From contig NZ_AHCF03000004.1 of NCBI RefSeq assembly GCF_000238275.3, positions 248,001-312,000 of the forward strand: a stretch of 64,000 bases of DNA, given 5' to 3'. The first letter of the stretch is position 1; each line of letters opens with the position of its first letter. Shown here piece after piece: positions 1 to 9,640 of the stretch. The DNA comes from Pseudoalteromonas undina. Lineage in GTDB: Bacteria > Pseudomonadota > Gammaproteobacteria > Enterobacterales > Alteromonadaceae. The translations under genes were made by a program, and so were the position numbers. The notes beneath the pieces were generated by a model that did not search any database, was not told the origin of the DNA, and saw nothing but the letters and a program-made list of their open reading frames with translations.

Positions 1-1259
1 CTCGCCCAGGTCGATTAGGGCGAAATACGCCAAGTAGTAATCCGGCACAAAATGATGCTGATAAAACAGTGATGTCGGTCGAGCCACCTTCTTCAAAGCC
101 ATTAGGTAGTAACAAAGTATCGATATTTAAAAATCCTTTGTTAGAAGCAGCAACCGATTGTTTTTCTCTTGTAATTTCAATTAATCAATCGCTTGAAATG
201 AGCAACCTCGCAGCGCTTAAACATCGTTGTGTTGAGGCAATCAAACGATTTGAAGTGGAAGTTCGCAATCAGCACTTATCAAAAGAAGTGATCAATAATT
301 CCCGCTATTGTTTGTGTGCCATTCTTGATGAGTCTGTATTGAACTCAAAGTGGAGTTCAATGGAATGGGCAGATGAAAGTCTACTTTCTACTTTTCATAA
401 AGAAACATTTGGCGGTGAATATTTTTATACGTTACTTGATTCAGGCTTAGGTCAACCAGAAAGAAATCAACAGTTTTTAGAGTTGCAATATCACTGCTTA
501 AATTTAGGGTTTAAAGGTAAATATCGCCTAGGTGCCGGCGGTGATACAAAAATCGAAGAATATCGTTCACAACTTTATCATTTATTAAATCAACTTAATG
601 GGCCAATTAACAACAAGCTGTCTCCAAACTGGAAGCAAAGAGTAGCAGCCGGTGTTGAACTGAGAAATCAAGTTCCGCTATGGGTTATATTTTCTGTATT
701 GGGGCTAATATTATTGATGATCTATTTATCAATAAATATGAAACTAAATAATGATGTTGTTGCGATTAATGAAAAGCTAGCCGGTATTCACCCCTTAGCA
801 GTCAACCAGATGGTTGATAAAAAAGATCAGCAATTACGTGTCCTTGAACAGTTGTTGCAAACAGAAATTAAAATGGGGATTGTTGCCGTTGCTAAAACCT
901 CAGATGGGATCCGCATTACAATCAACAGTGAAAACTTGTTTAAGCAAGGAGACGCGCAACTTCTCCCTTCATTCCAGCCTATTTTAGAAAAGTTAGCGTT
1001 AAGCCTAGAAGGAACTAAAGGGCGAGTCCTCATAACAGGTCATACAGATGATTTACCAATTAGTACTGATACGTACCCTTCTAATTGGCATCTATCTTTA
1101 GCCAGAGCAACACAAGTTGCTAATTTAATGGCTAAAAGCACCAACTTGAGCGGCCGTCTATGGCCAGAAGGAAAGGGCGCAGCAGAGCCTATCGCCAGCA
1201 ATTCAGATTCAGCTTCTCGGTCGTTAAACCGCAGAATTGAAATCGATCTATTATTTTAA
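1..1259 (+). CDS. tssL: T6SS membrane protein TssL with OmpA-like C-terminus, 5' end outside window
   Basis: TssL (DotU/IcmH family) forms the inner-membrane T6SS complex with TssM and TssJ. The reading frame is open from base 3 through the window edge; its first residues (RPGRLGRNTPSS) resemble the proline/arginine-rich N-terminal tail of TssL proteins, so the true start lies upstream and the ATG at 72 is internal. The cytoplasmic helical DotU domain is followed by one transmembrane segment near base 680 (PLWVIFSVLGLILLMIYLSI) and a periplasmic OmpA-like peptidoglycan-binding domain (VLITGHTDDLPI, with the RA...R pattern after it). This is therefore the extended TssL type that anchors itself to peptidoglycan. 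tssM follows after 10 bp. Confident assignment; only the N-terminus is missing. Confidence 0.93.
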   Translation, partial: RPGRLGRNTPSSNPAQNDADKTVMSVEPPSSKPLGSNKVSIFKNPLLEAATDCFSLVISINQSLEMSNLAALKHRCVEAIKRFEVEVRNQHLSKEVINNSRYCLCAILDESVLNSKWSSMEWADESLLSTFHKETFGGEYFYTLLDSGLGQPERNQQFLELQYHCLNLGFKGKYRLGAGGDTKIEEYRSQLYHLLNQLNGPINNKLSPNWKQRVAAGVELRNQVPLWVIFSVLGLILLMIYLSINMKLNNDVVAINEKLAGIHPLAVNQMVDKKDQQLRVLEQLLQTEIKMGIVAVAKTSDGIRITINSENLFKQGDAQLLPSFQPILEKLALSLEGTKGRVLITGHTDDLPISTDTYPSNWHLSLARATQVANLMAKSTNLSGRLWPEGKGAAEPIASNSDSASRSLNRRIEIDLLF

Positions 1260-1269
1260 TGAGGCTGTA

Positions 1270-4200
1270 ATGAGTTTCTCACAAAAATTTAAGAAAATAA
1301 CCTACGCACTAACGTCTCGAACCGCTATGTTAATTATCGGTTTTTTAGCCTTATCATTATTAATTTGGTTTGGTGGTCCTTTAATTGCAGTGGCCGATTA
1401 TGTTCCGCTTGCCGGTGTCGCAGCAAGACTATTAACTATTTTATTGATAGTTCTCGTTTTTTCAGTAACCAAAATTTATCGCCTTATGCAGCAAAGCAAA
1501 CGTGATGAAAAAATGGCAGATGAGTTAATAGATAATAACGATGCAAACAGTAGTGAAGTTAACGAAGAAATAACCACCCTAAAAACCAGAATGAATGAAG
1601 CCATAGATTTACTCAAAGACGTAAAACTATTTAAAGGTAAAAATATATACCAATTACCTTGGTACATCATGATTGGTCCACCTGGCGCAGGTAAAACAAC
1701 GGTTATTCATAACTCAGGCCTAGATTACCCATTAAAGGATAAGCTTGGGGTTGATTTAGTGCATGGTGTTGGTGGTACGCGCAATTGTGATTGGTGGTTT
1801 ACCAATAAAGCGGTATTAATCGACACCGCAGGGCGTTACACAACGCAAAGTAGCCACGCTAAACACGACTCTAGAGCATGGGAAGGCTTTCTCGGCTTAT
1901 TAAGAAAGCATCGCCCATTACGCCCTATAAATGGGGTAATGATCAGTATGGGGATTTCTGAACTTATGAGTCAGACCAAAACTGAACGAAATCTTCATGC
2001 GCGTGCTATAAAACAACGCCTTCAAGAATTACAAAACCAGCTTGGTATGACATTTCCCGTTTATGTTATTTTTTCTAAAGTAGACTTAATTGAAGGATTC
2101 AGAGAGTTCTTTGGCGAACTTACTGAGGAAGAATGTGAGCAAGTTTGGGGGATCACCTTTGAGCTTGATTTAGATAAAGATACCCAAGTCGATGCATTCA
2201 ATAAAGAATTCCACGCTTTAATTTCTAAACTTACAGAGATGTTGAACCGTCGATTGATCAATGAGCGTAATGAAGCTATTCGAGCTAAAATCTTTGAGTT
2301 CCCCAGACAGTTGCGTGTGTTACAAGGCGTTGCTGATGACTTCTTAAAAGAGATTTTTACTCCTAACGCCTATGAAGAGTTACCTATGTTTAGAGGCGTG
2401 TATTTAACCAGCGCTACTCAAGAGGGTACCCCTTCGAGCTTTTTAAATGATGCAAGTGCAGATAAAACCGATTACATAAACCAATCTAAAAGCTTTTTTA
2501 TTAAAAACGTTTTAGAGAGCGTTATTTTCCCTGAGCAAAACTTAGCAAGCACTAACAAACACCATGATAAGCAGAATAAGTGGCTTCGAATTGCTAGTGT
2601 GTCACTTGCGTGTATTGCTTTGTTCGGTTTTTCAATTTCTTGGTATTTTAGCTTTGCGTGGAATAGCAACTTAATTGATGCCACAGATGAAGCAGTTGCC
2701 ACGTACCAAGAACTAGACTCATCGTCTTTTGATAGAAATAATCTACTGGTACTAAATGACAGACTAAATGCATTAAGAAACTTGCCAGCAACCAATGCTC
2801 AGTTAATTGATCCTGAAGATGCATCTTCAGTTGGCTTTAATAAGCTTACTGAAATTAAAGAGTCTTCTGCTAATGCTTACAAACGTTCTTTGCAAACCTA
2901 TTTAGAGCCCTTCATTGCAAACACGTTAATAAAGGAAATGGAGGCTCACCCAGAGCATCTTAGCTATTTATATGAAACGCTCAGATGCTACTTAATGCTA
3001 TTTAAACCTGAATATTTTGAAAGTGAAGATATTTCCGTTTGGTTTAGTGCATATTTAGATAGAAATTTGCCTGGTGATTTGAACATGCAGACGCGTAATG
3101 AGTTGATGAATCATATTGCTGCGTTGTTAAAAGAGGGCGTAACACAAACCGAAATAGATAATCAGGCGGTTCGCGTAGCTCGTGCAGAACTCACTAAACT
3201 ACCGATTGCAGAAAGAGCATACCAGCGACTTCAAGCTGATTTTCTTGATAGCAGTATTCCGCCTTTCAGATTAACCGATATTATTAGCTTTGAAAGTGCG
3301 CAAAAGTTTACTTTTCGTAATAATGGTGATTTAACGCGCAGTATTCCGGGGCTATACACTTTTAACGGTTTTCATGGCATTTTTAATATTGAAAAAGGAA
3401 AAATGCTTGGCAACTTAATGGCTAGTAGCTGGGTGTATGGTCAAGAAGCCTCTGGCACGTATGATATTTCTAAAGCAGAGATAGAAAAGAAGCTAGAGCA
3501 ACGTTACTTTCAAGATTATATCTATTATTGGCAGTCGTTTTTAGATGACTTGAGTCTTAATCAATACAGCTCACCTGCTGAGGGTGTGAATATTACTGAT
3601 GTATTAGCAGGCTCCGAAGCGCCAATAAAAAATATCATCAATGCAGTTAAAAAGAATGTTCAACTAACTAAGCTACCTGTTTCTGAAAATCAAAAAGTCG
3701 CAGGGGATATTGCGGCTAATGCAGCTAAAGTTGCGATGCAAACGAAAGCAAATCGAATCAAACGCTTCTTACCTGACGAAGCGCCTAAGTTTGAGGTACA
3801 GCTACCGGGCTATCAAGTCGAAGAGGCGTTTGAAGATATTATCGATATAGACATTCAGCAGCTTGATAATATTCAGAAAAACTTAAGAGAGTTGAATATT
3901 TATCTAACTAAACTTGATAGAGGTGATCAGCTTAAATACTCAATTAAAGATCAAATAAGTGGTAAGAGTAAACCGAGTTTTATTCGCCAATTAGAGTACC
4001 AAAGTAGTGATTTGCCTTATCCGTTTAATAGTTGGTTGCTTGATATAAGTAGAGATACTAGCAACATCACCAAAAATAGTGCTAACAGACATTTAAATGA
4101 AATTTGGAAAAGCAAAGTGTTGCGCGAGTATAACGCGGCAATTGTGGGGCGTTACCCATTTGCTCCGCAGGCAGAAAAAGAAGTCAGCATTAAAGACTTT

Positions 4201-4779
4201 ACTCGCTTCTTTGGCCCCAATGGCACCATAGATAACTTTTTTAATAGCTATGTAGCTCCGAGTGTGGACATGAGCTCTAGCCCGTGGAAATTTGAAAAAG
4301 ATATTGGTATTAGCAATAACACCTTAAAAATGTTTGAGCACGCTTTCAAAATTCAAACCGCATTTTTTGAACGTGGTAGTGACACACCCCGAATTGAGTT
4401 TGGCTTACGTACTTTTAATTTAGATAAAACGGTATCTAGTTTAATGATTGAAATTGATGGCCAGTCAATGATTTACCGTCATGGTCCACTCAAAGTTACA
4501 AACTTTGTATGGCCTGGCGCCAGTGGCCAAAGTAAAACTCGCGTTGTGTTTACACCGCCAAACGGTGGGCGTTCAATTAACACGACTTATCAAGGCGAGT
4601 GGTCACTTTATCGAATGCTAGATGAGCTCAGTGAAAAGCGCAGCAAAACCCGTCAAGATCTAGAGTTACATTTCTCTTTGATGGGGAACAATGCAAAAGT
4701 AGAATTACTGCCTAGCTCAATCAGGCATCCGTTTTGGAACAGCAGTGTAGAGAAGTTTTCATGTCCGACCCGATTGTAG
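1270..4779 (+). CDS. tssM: T6SS inner-membrane protein TssM (IcmF)
   Basis: TssM is the large inner-membrane and periplasmic scaffold of the T6SS membrane complex. I chose the ATG at 1270 (MSFSQKF) because GAGG lies just upstream; an earlier in-frame codon at 1237 would overlap tssL. The product is about 1169 aa, the usual family length. Two N-terminal membrane segments (LIIGFLALSLLIWFGG and LLTILLIVLVFS) precede a cytoplasmic NTPase domain with Walker A GPPGAGKTT at residue 136 and a following DTAGRY (Walker B/G3-like) motif. A third membrane segment near residue 450 (IASVSLACIALFGFSISWYF) leads into the long periplasmic IcmF/DUF1215-type region. The P-loop is intact. The 3' end overlaps tagF by 19 bp. 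Confidence 0.95.
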   Translation: MSFSQKFKKITYALTSRTAMLIIGFLALSLLIWFGGPLIAVADYVPLAGVAARLLTILLIVLVFSVTKIYRLMQQSKRDEKMADELIDNNDANSSEVNEEITTLKTRMNEAIDLLKDVKLFKGKNIYQLPWYIMIGPPGAGKTTVIHNSGLDYPLKDKLGVDLVHGVGGTRNCDWWFTNKAVLIDTAGRYTTQSSHAKHDSRAWEGFLGLLRKHRPLRPINGVMISMGISELMSQTKTERNLHARAIKQRLQELQNQLGMTFPVYVIFSKVDLIEGFREFFGELTEEECEQVWGITFELDLDKDTQVDAFNKEFHALISKLTEMLNRRLINERNEAIRAKIFEFPRQLRVLQGVADDFLKEIFTPNAYEELPMFRGVYLTSATQEGTPSSFLNDASADKTDYINQSKSFFIKNVLESVIFPEQNLASTNKHHDKQNKWLRIASVSLACIALFGFSISWYFSFAWNSNLIDATDEAVATYQELDSSSFDRNNLLVLNDRLNALRNLPATNAQLIDPEDASSVGFNKLTEIKESSANAYKRSLQTYLEPFIANTLIKEMEAHPEHLSYLYETLRCYLMLFKPEYFESEDISVWFSAYLDRNLPGDLNMQTRNELMNHIAALLKEGVTQTEIDNQAVRVARAELTKLPIAERAYQRLQADFLDSSIPPFRLTDIISFESAQKFTFRNNGDLTRSIPGLYTFNGFHGIFNIEKGKMLGNLMASSWVYGQEASGTYDISKAEIEKKLEQRYFQDYIYYWQSFLDDLSLNQYSSPAEGVNITDVLAGSEAPIKNIINAVKKNVQLTKLPVSENQKVAGDIAANAAKVAMQTKANRIKRFLPDEAPKFEVQLPGYQVEEAFEDIIDIDIQQLDNIQKNLRELNIYLTKLDRGDQLKYSIKDQISGKSKPSFIRQLEYQSSDLPYPFNSWLLDISRDTSNITKNSANRHLNEIWKSKVLREYNAAIVGRYPFAPQAEKEVSIKDFTRFFGPNGTIDNFFNSYVAPSVDMSSSPWKFEKDIGISNNTLKMFEHAFKIQTAFFERGSDTPRIEFGLRTFNLDKTVSSLMIEIDGQSMIYRHGPLKVTNFVWPGASGQSKTRVVFTPPNGGRSINTTYQGEWSLYRMLDELSEKRSKTRQDLELHFSLMGNNAKVELLPSSIRHPFWNSSVEKFSCPTRL

Positions 4780-5489
4780 ATATTGGTTATCTTGGCAAGG
4801 TGCCTTGTTTAGGCGACTTTGTTCAAGATAACGTAACTAAAGAGTTTTCAGAGCATTGGGAGCAATGGTTACAAGCTGCCATTGCTGTGAGCAAAGAGCA
4901 ACTTGGTGATGTTTGGCAAGAAAGCTACCTAACAGGCCCTGTTTGGCACTTTGCCTTAAGCCCCAATATTGTGGGTGATACTGGCATTATGGGTACGTTA
5001 TTGCCCAGTATGGATGCAGTAGGAAGGCACTATCCACTAACAGTAACTCGTGCAACTCATATTGCTCCGGTTGATGTGCTTCATTCTGGTGTTTTTTCAT
5101 TAGAGTACGAAGATGCTGTTCTTAAAGTACTTGATGGCTCTGTGGATTTGTTCTCTTGGCGAAAAGAACTAGCCAGTACATTAAGTGAAGTTGCTGCAAA
5201 TAAAAAGCAAGTAAGTTATGCCAATTCAAAAGATAAAAACAAGCAAGCAGTCGCACTAGAGTTTTCAGGCACAGAGTTAAGCGATCATATATTACAAGAT
5301 GCCATGCATGCGATTTTACATAAAAAGTATGGTGATTACAGTGTTTGGTGGACTCATGGTTCTTGTAATATTAAGCCTATGGTACTGATCACTTCAGCTT
5401 TGCCGCCGGTTAATCAAGTAGCCGCTATGCTCGATGGACGTTGGAAGCATTGGGAATGGAACTACACACAGGTAAAGAATAGTGATTAG
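4761..5489 (+). CDS. tagF: T6SS-associated protein TagF
   Basis: TagF is a cytoplasmic T6SS accessory protein, known in Pseudomonas aeruginosa as a post-translational repressor acting at the Fha node. The N-terminal signature YLGKVPCLGDFV is the family hallmark (consensus Y-G-K-P-x-x-GDF). I start at ATG 4761 (MSDPIVDIGYLGK); an earlier in-frame codon at 4734 would extend further into tssM and add residues without family resemblance. The product is about 242 aa. It overlaps tssM upstream and pppA downstream, so translation is probably coupled. Having tagF next to the pppA phosphatase suggests a threonine-phosphorylation/TagF control circuit, although the kinase PpkA is not in the window. Confidence 0.88.
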   Translation: MSDPIVDIGYLGKVPCLGDFVQDNVTKEFSEHWEQWLQAAIAVSKEQLGDVWQESYLTGPVWHFALSPNIVGDTGIMGTLLPSMDAVGRHYPLTVTRATHIAPVDVLHSGVFSLEYEDAVLKVLDGSVDLFSWRKELASTLSEVAANKKQVSYANSKDKNKQAVALEFSGTELSDHILQDAMHAILHKKYGDYSVWWTHGSCNIKPMVLITSALPPVNQVAAMLDGRWKHWEWNYTQVKNSD

Positions 5490-6279
5490 TAATTTAAGTA
5501 CAAGTTATGCCATTACTCATAGAGGTGCAGTGAGGCAGCTTAATGAAGATGCGCACGTGGAAATTAACAGCCATAACTTATGGGTCGTGGCTGACGGAAT
5601 GGGTGGGCATGAAGCGGGTGAAGTTGCTAGTCAATTAGTGGTTGATGTGATTAGAACTACTGTTGAAAAGCTCAGGCTAGAGGACTTGACCGTAAGTCAT
5701 ATTGTTAGCGCTATAGAAGATGCAAATAAGCAACTAACTCAGTATAGCGCTGAATATTTAAGCAATAAAACAGCTGGCAGTACAGTAACAGCTTTGTTTG
5801 TTAAGAATGAGCGCTATTACATATTATGGGCTGGTGATAGCAGAGCCTACTTATTACGTAATGGCAAACTAACGCAAGTTTCTCGAGATCATAGTCAAGT
5901 TAATGACTTAATCGACGAGGGAATGATCTCTGTTGAAGAAGCTAAAAGCCACCCATTATCTAACGTTATTACCCGTGCTGTAGGGGTAATGGATGAAGTG
6001 AAAGTTGATGTAATTGAGGGTGAGATAAACAAAGGCGACATCTTTTTACTGTGTTCAGATGGCCTTACCGGTGAATTATCAGATGAAGACATATGTTTGT
6101 CATTAGAGCCCAGTAGTATTATTGATTCAGGAATGGCTTTAATGCACTCCTCGTTAGTCAGAGGTGCTAAAGATAATGTGACTTGTATTTTAGTGAAATA
6201 TGATGATGTAGATGCCAATCAATCGATACAATCTTGCAATATACAAGATGAGGCAACGATTCCATTGTTCACTAAGTAG
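5482..6279 (+). CDS. pppA: PP2C-family serine/threonine phosphatase PppA of the T6SS
   Basis: This is a PPM/PP2C phosphatase of 265 aa. In known T6SS it reverses phosphorylation of Fha by PpkA and so switches secretion off. Metal-binding motifs are visible in order: RQLNEDA near residue 19, VADGMGGHEAGE near residue 36, GSTVTALF, WAGDSRAYL, SRDHSQV, LLCSDGLTGEL and a late DNVTCILV. All expected aspartates are present, so it should be active. The start is a GTG overlapping the end of tagF by 8 bp. It is the last gene of the first T6SS transcription block; about 200 bp without genes follow. Confidence 0.9.
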   Translation: MISNLSTSYAITHRGAVRQLNEDAHVEINSHNLWVVADGMGGHEAGEVASQLVVDVIRTTVEKLRLEDLTVSHIVSAIEDANKQLTQYSAEYLSNKTAGSTVTALFVKNERYYILWAGDSRAYLLRNGKLTQVSRDHSQVNDLIDEGMISVEEAKSHPLSNVITRAVGVMDEVKVDVIEGEINKGDIFLLCSDGLTGELSDEDICLSLEPSSIIDSGMALMHSSLVRGAKDNVTCILVKYDDVDANQSIQSCNIQDEATIPLFTK

Positions 6280-6481
6280 CTGATTAAGCCTGTTTTAGTA
6301 TATTTAAGAAAAAAATTGTAAATATATCAGGAACAAAAAAACTGTTATTTCAATTATTTATAAAATAACATTAGCCAGCTTATCGGCATAATGACGCTGA
6401 AGCTTGTAATTTAATTTAAAGAATGTAATATTATTCACGCTCTAAGCTTTAGAGAATATGGATAATATTTAGGACAATGGA
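6280..6481 (+). promoter_or_regulatory. Gap before tssA, probable promoter region of the second T6SS operon
   Basis: These 202 bp are strongly AT-rich and contain no plausible gene. A short inverted repeat, CTCTAA-GCT-TTAGAG, lies at 6440-6454, about 27 bp before the tssA start, and AGGA at 6471-6474 serves as ribosome-binding site. No clear sigma-54 element (GG-N10-GC) was found. The promoter assignment is inferred from position: it separates tssLM-tagF-pppA from the tssA-to-tssH run. The inverted repeat is a candidate operator only. Confidence 0.4.
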
Positions 6482-7597
6482 ATGTTTTTATTTGAAGAGT
6501 ATATTTCCCCTATTTCAGATACTGAGTTTGCAGGTAGTGATCCGCGCTCAGATGTCTCTCCAACGTCTACTTACTACGCCTTAAAAGATTTAAGAAACCA
6601 ACTTCGTGCGGCTGAAAGAAATGCGTTAGTCGATGAGGAAGGAATTGCTTCGCTTTCTCGAGATTGGATTCCGTTACTTGAGCAATGTAGTGAGGCAATT
6701 AAAACCGAAAGTAAAGATATAGAATACCTAGCATGGCTAATTGAAGGCTTATGCCGCGTTCATGGCTTTAAAGGCATTGCGTTTGGTTTTAGTGTTGCTA
6801 AGCACCTTTTGGAACATCATTTTGAGTCACTTTATCCAACACTTGATGACGGTGATGAAATTTCAGACAAAGTGTCTGCATTAGTTGGCTTAAATGGCAG
6901 TGCTGGTGAAGGTACGTTAATTATTCCAATTAAAAGTATATACATGACAGACAGTGTCAGTATGGATCCATTTTCTTTTTGGGAATATCAGCAAGGTTAT
7001 GACATTTCACGTTTAAGTGATGAAAAACGTGAAAAGAAGATAACCCAAGGCGCCGTTGATTTTGAACAGCTTGAAAAAAGTGCAGCCGAAACCAGTACTG
7101 AGTTTTTTGTATCTTTAAAAAATGATATTGAAGATGCGATAGAAAAGTTTGCCGCTTTGAGTGAGGTTATGGACGAGGTAACGGGTGAGCCACAACCTAC
7201 GTCTAATATTAAACAAGCATTAGAAGTGAGCTTAGCTGCGGTAAACCATGTTGCAGCAGATAAACTTGAAGCAGCACAAATTGCATTAGATAAGGCAAAT
7301 GCTGAGCCTGAAGAGGAAGCGGTTGAAGATGCGAGTGAAGCAGACGCAGCGCAACCTAAAAAGCGTGTCAGTGATGAGATTGATTCGAGAGAAAACGCAA
7401 TAAAAAAACTTCAAGAAATTGCGACATTTTTCAGAAAGACTGAACCTCATTCACCAATGTCTTACACGATAGAACAAGTTATTCGATGGAGCGAATTATC
7501 GCTACCTGAGTTATTAAATGAGTTAATTACAGATAGTGATGCTAGGACTGGATACTTTAAGTTGTCTGGCATTAAGATCAGCGAAACTGAAACATAG
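6482..7597 (+). CDS. tssA: T6SS protein TssA
   Basis: TssA (ImpA) caps or primes the T6SS baseplate and sheath during tail assembly. The 371-aa product begins with an ImpA N-terminal domain (residues about 10-140; PISDTEFAGSDPRSD then WLIEGLCRVHGFKG). A variable acidic/alanine-rich linker follows around residues 255-300 (EPEEEAVEDASEAD), then a short C-terminal helical domain typical of shorter TssA proteins (EPHSPMSYTIEQVIRWSELS). It starts at ATG 6482 with AGGA 8 nt upstream and opens the second T6SS block, 15 bp before tssB. Confidence 0.88.
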   Translation: MFLFEEYISPISDTEFAGSDPRSDVSPTSTYYALKDLRNQLRAAERNALVDEEGIASLSRDWIPLLEQCSEAIKTESKDIEYLAWLIEGLCRVHGFKGIAFGFSVAKHLLEHHFESLYPTLDDGDEISDKVSALVGLNGSAGEGTLIIPIKSIYMTDSVSMDPFSFWEYQQGYDISRLSDEKREKKITQGAVDFEQLEKSAAETSTEFFVSLKNDIEDAIEKFAALSEVMDEVTGEPQPTSNIKQALEVSLAAVNHVAADKLEAAQIALDKANAEPEEEAVEDASEADAAQPKKRVSDEIDSRENAIKKLQEIATFFRKTEPHSPMSYTIEQVIRWSELSLPELLNELITDSDARTGYFKLSGIKISETET

Positions 7598-7612
7598 TAA
7601 AAGGAGTTCTCA

Positions 7613-8116
7613 ATGAGTATCCATGATAAGTTAAAACGAGTTCGTAAACCAAGAGTACATATCACTTATGATGTGGAAACTGAGGGCGCGGCAGTAAAAA
7701 AAGAATTACCCTTTGTAGTAGGTGTAATGGGTGATTTTTCTGGTGATAACACAGAAGCACTTAAACCACTAAAAGATAGACGTTTTATTCAAATTGATCG
7801 TGATAACTTTAATGATGTTTTAAAACGTATGAGCCCTTCTCTGCGTTTAAAAGTAGACAATACATTAACGGATGATGGTTCTCAGTTTGAAGTTAACTTG
7901 AACTTTAAGTCGATTGACGATTTCGAGCCTGCTGCGGTTGTAAACCAAGTAGAACCTTTACGCAAATTGATGGAAACGCGCAACAAGCTGCGTGACTTGA
8001 TGACCAAAATTGACCGTTCAGAAGAGCTTGAGAATGTGCTAGAAGAAGTATTAAGCAATACAGCAAGCTTAGACTCGATGGCTAAAGAACTTAACTTAGA
8101 GGAGACTGATAAATGA
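7613..8116 (+). CDS. tssB: T6SS contractile sheath small subunit TssB (VipA)
   Basis: TssB forms the contractile sheath together with TssC. The 167-aa product has the family landmarks: an N-terminal [15 protein letters not shown], then [13 protein letters not shown] near residue 33, [12 protein letters not shown], and the helical C-terminus (MAKELN) that ClpV and TagJ contact in characterised systems. A good AAGGAG ribosome-binding site lies at 7601-7606. Its last four bases overlap the start of tssC (ATGA), the usual coupling for the 1:1 sheath heterodimer. Confidence 0.95.
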   Translation: MSIHDKLKRVRKPRVHITYDVETEGAAVKKELPFVVGVMGDFSGDNTEALKPLKDRRFIQIDRDNFNDVLKRMSPSLRLKVDNTLTDDGSQFEVNLNFKSIDDFEPAAVVNQVEPLRKLMETRNKLRDLMTKIDRSEELENVLEEVLSNTASLDSMAKELNLEETDK

Positions 8117-9603
8117 GCACTGAACAATTAGCAACAGAATCAGAATCGGTATCAGAGGTAAGTTCTTCACTATTAGAGCAAGCAATTGGCGCGACTAAAC
8201 AAACAGAGTCGAGCCGTGCTGAAGAATTACTAAAAACATTAACAGAAGAAGCGTTAAAAGGCACAGTTCAATGGAATAAAAACATGACTGTGACGTTTAA
8301 TGAAGCTATTCAGTTAATCGATCAAAAAATCTCAAAACAGCTAAGTGTGGTGATGCACTCGGATGAGTTTCAAAAGCTTGAAGGCTCATGGCGCGGTTTG
8401 CATCACTTAGTGATGAACTCTGAAACAAGTTCTACATTAAAAATTCGTGTTTTAAACATGAAGAAAAAAGAGTTACATAAAGACTTAAGTAAAGCCGTTG
8501 AGTTTGATCAAAGCCAAACCTTCAAGAAAATTTACGAGTCTGAATTTGGTACTCCAGGTGGTGAACCATATGGCACTATCGTAGGTGACTTTGAATTTAC
8601 TAATCACCCTGAAGATGTTGAAACATTGAGCTTAATGTCTAATGTGGCTGCAGCTGGATTCTGTCCATTTATTGCTGCCTCTTCACCGTCTTTATTCGGT
8701 TTTGATAATTGGGAAGAGCTTACTAAACCACGTGATTTAGAAAAAGTATTTGAATCATTAGAATATACTAAATGGCGCTCATTTAGAGACAGCGATGATT
8801 CACGCTTTGTATCACTTACTATGCCGCGTTTCCTTTCGCGTTTACCTTATGGTGCTGCTTCTAAACCTGTTGAAGAGTTCAACTACGAAGAGTTTGAAGT
8901 TGAGCCAAAAGACGGTCGTTCAGTGAGCACTGATAACGGTGATTACTGTTGGAGTAATGCAGCATACGCTATGGCAACTAACATGACCGCTGCGTTTTCT
9001 CAATACGGTTTCTGCACTGCTATTCGTGGTGCAGAGGGTGGCGGTAAAGTGGAAGGCTTACCGACTCACATATTCACTAGTGATGATGGTGATCCAGATC
9101 TTAAGTGTCCAACAGAAATTGGCATTACAGATCGTCGTGAGGCAGAGTTAAGTCAGTTAGGCTTCTTACCTCTATGTCACTATAAAAATACTGATTATGC
9201 TGTTTTCTTTGGCGGTCAAAGCTGTCAAAAACCAAAAATTTACTCAACGCCTGATGCCACGGCTAACGCTGCTATTTCAGCTCGTTTACCATACTTAATG
9301 GCAACTTCTCGCTTTGCGCATTACTTAAAAGTAATGGCACGTGACAAGATTGGTAGCTTTATGGAAGCTGAAGACGTTGAATCATGGTTAAACCGTTGGA
9401 TCCTGTCATATGTAAATGCGACAGAGGGCGGTGGTCAAGACATCAGAGCACGTTACCCTCTTGCAGATGCAAAAGTATCTGTAAAAGAGATCCCAGGTCA
9501 ACCTGGTGCCTACAACGCTGTTGCTTGGTTGAAACCTTGGTTACAAATGGAAGAACTAACGTCTTCTTTACGTCTTGTAGCTAAAATCCCAGAGATCGGT
9601 TAA
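8113..9603 (+). CDS. tssC: T6SS contractile sheath large subunit TssC (VipB)
   Basis: TssC is the large sheath subunit. The 496-aa length is typical. The sequence contains [12 protein letters not shown] near residue 92, the conserved [30 protein letters not shown], the RFLSRLPYG block and the canonical C-terminus ([20 protein letters not shown] followed by [18 protein letters not shown]). It overlaps tssB by four bases. A second, more divergent tssC-like gene follows after 37 bp, so this copy is taken as the main sheath component. Confidence 0.95.
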   Translation: MSTEQLATESESVSEVSSSLLEQAIGATKQTESSRAEELLKTLTEEALKGTVQWNKNMTVTFNEAIQLIDQKISKQLSVVMHSDEFQKLEGSWRGLHHLVMNSETSSTLKIRVLNMKKKELHKDLSKAVEFDQSQTFKKIYESEFGTPGGEPYGTIVGDFEFTNHPEDVETLSLMSNVAAAGFCPFIAASSPSLFGFDNWEELTKPRDLEKVFESLEYTKWRSFRDSDDSRFVSLTMPRFLSRLPYGAASKPVEEFNYEEFEVEPKDGRSVSTDNGDYCWSNAAYAMATNMTAAFSQYGFCTAIRGAEGGGKVEGLPTHIFTSDDGDPDLKCPTEIGITDRREAELSQLGFLPLCHYKNTDYAVFFGGQSCQKPKIYSTPDATANAAISARLPYLMATSRFAHYLKVMARDKIGSFMEAEDVESWLNRWILSYVNATEGGGQDIRARYPLADAKVSVKEIPGQPGAYNAVAWLKPWLQMEELTSSLRLVAKIPEIG

Positions 9604-9640
9604 TAATACCGCTCTCTCGCATTAAGGATGATGCAATAGA

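Noticed and set aside
6280..6481. Sigma-54 promoter before tssA (as in several T6SS clusters)
   Set aside because: No GG-N10-GC element with the expected flanks was found here or before hcp (17901-18120).
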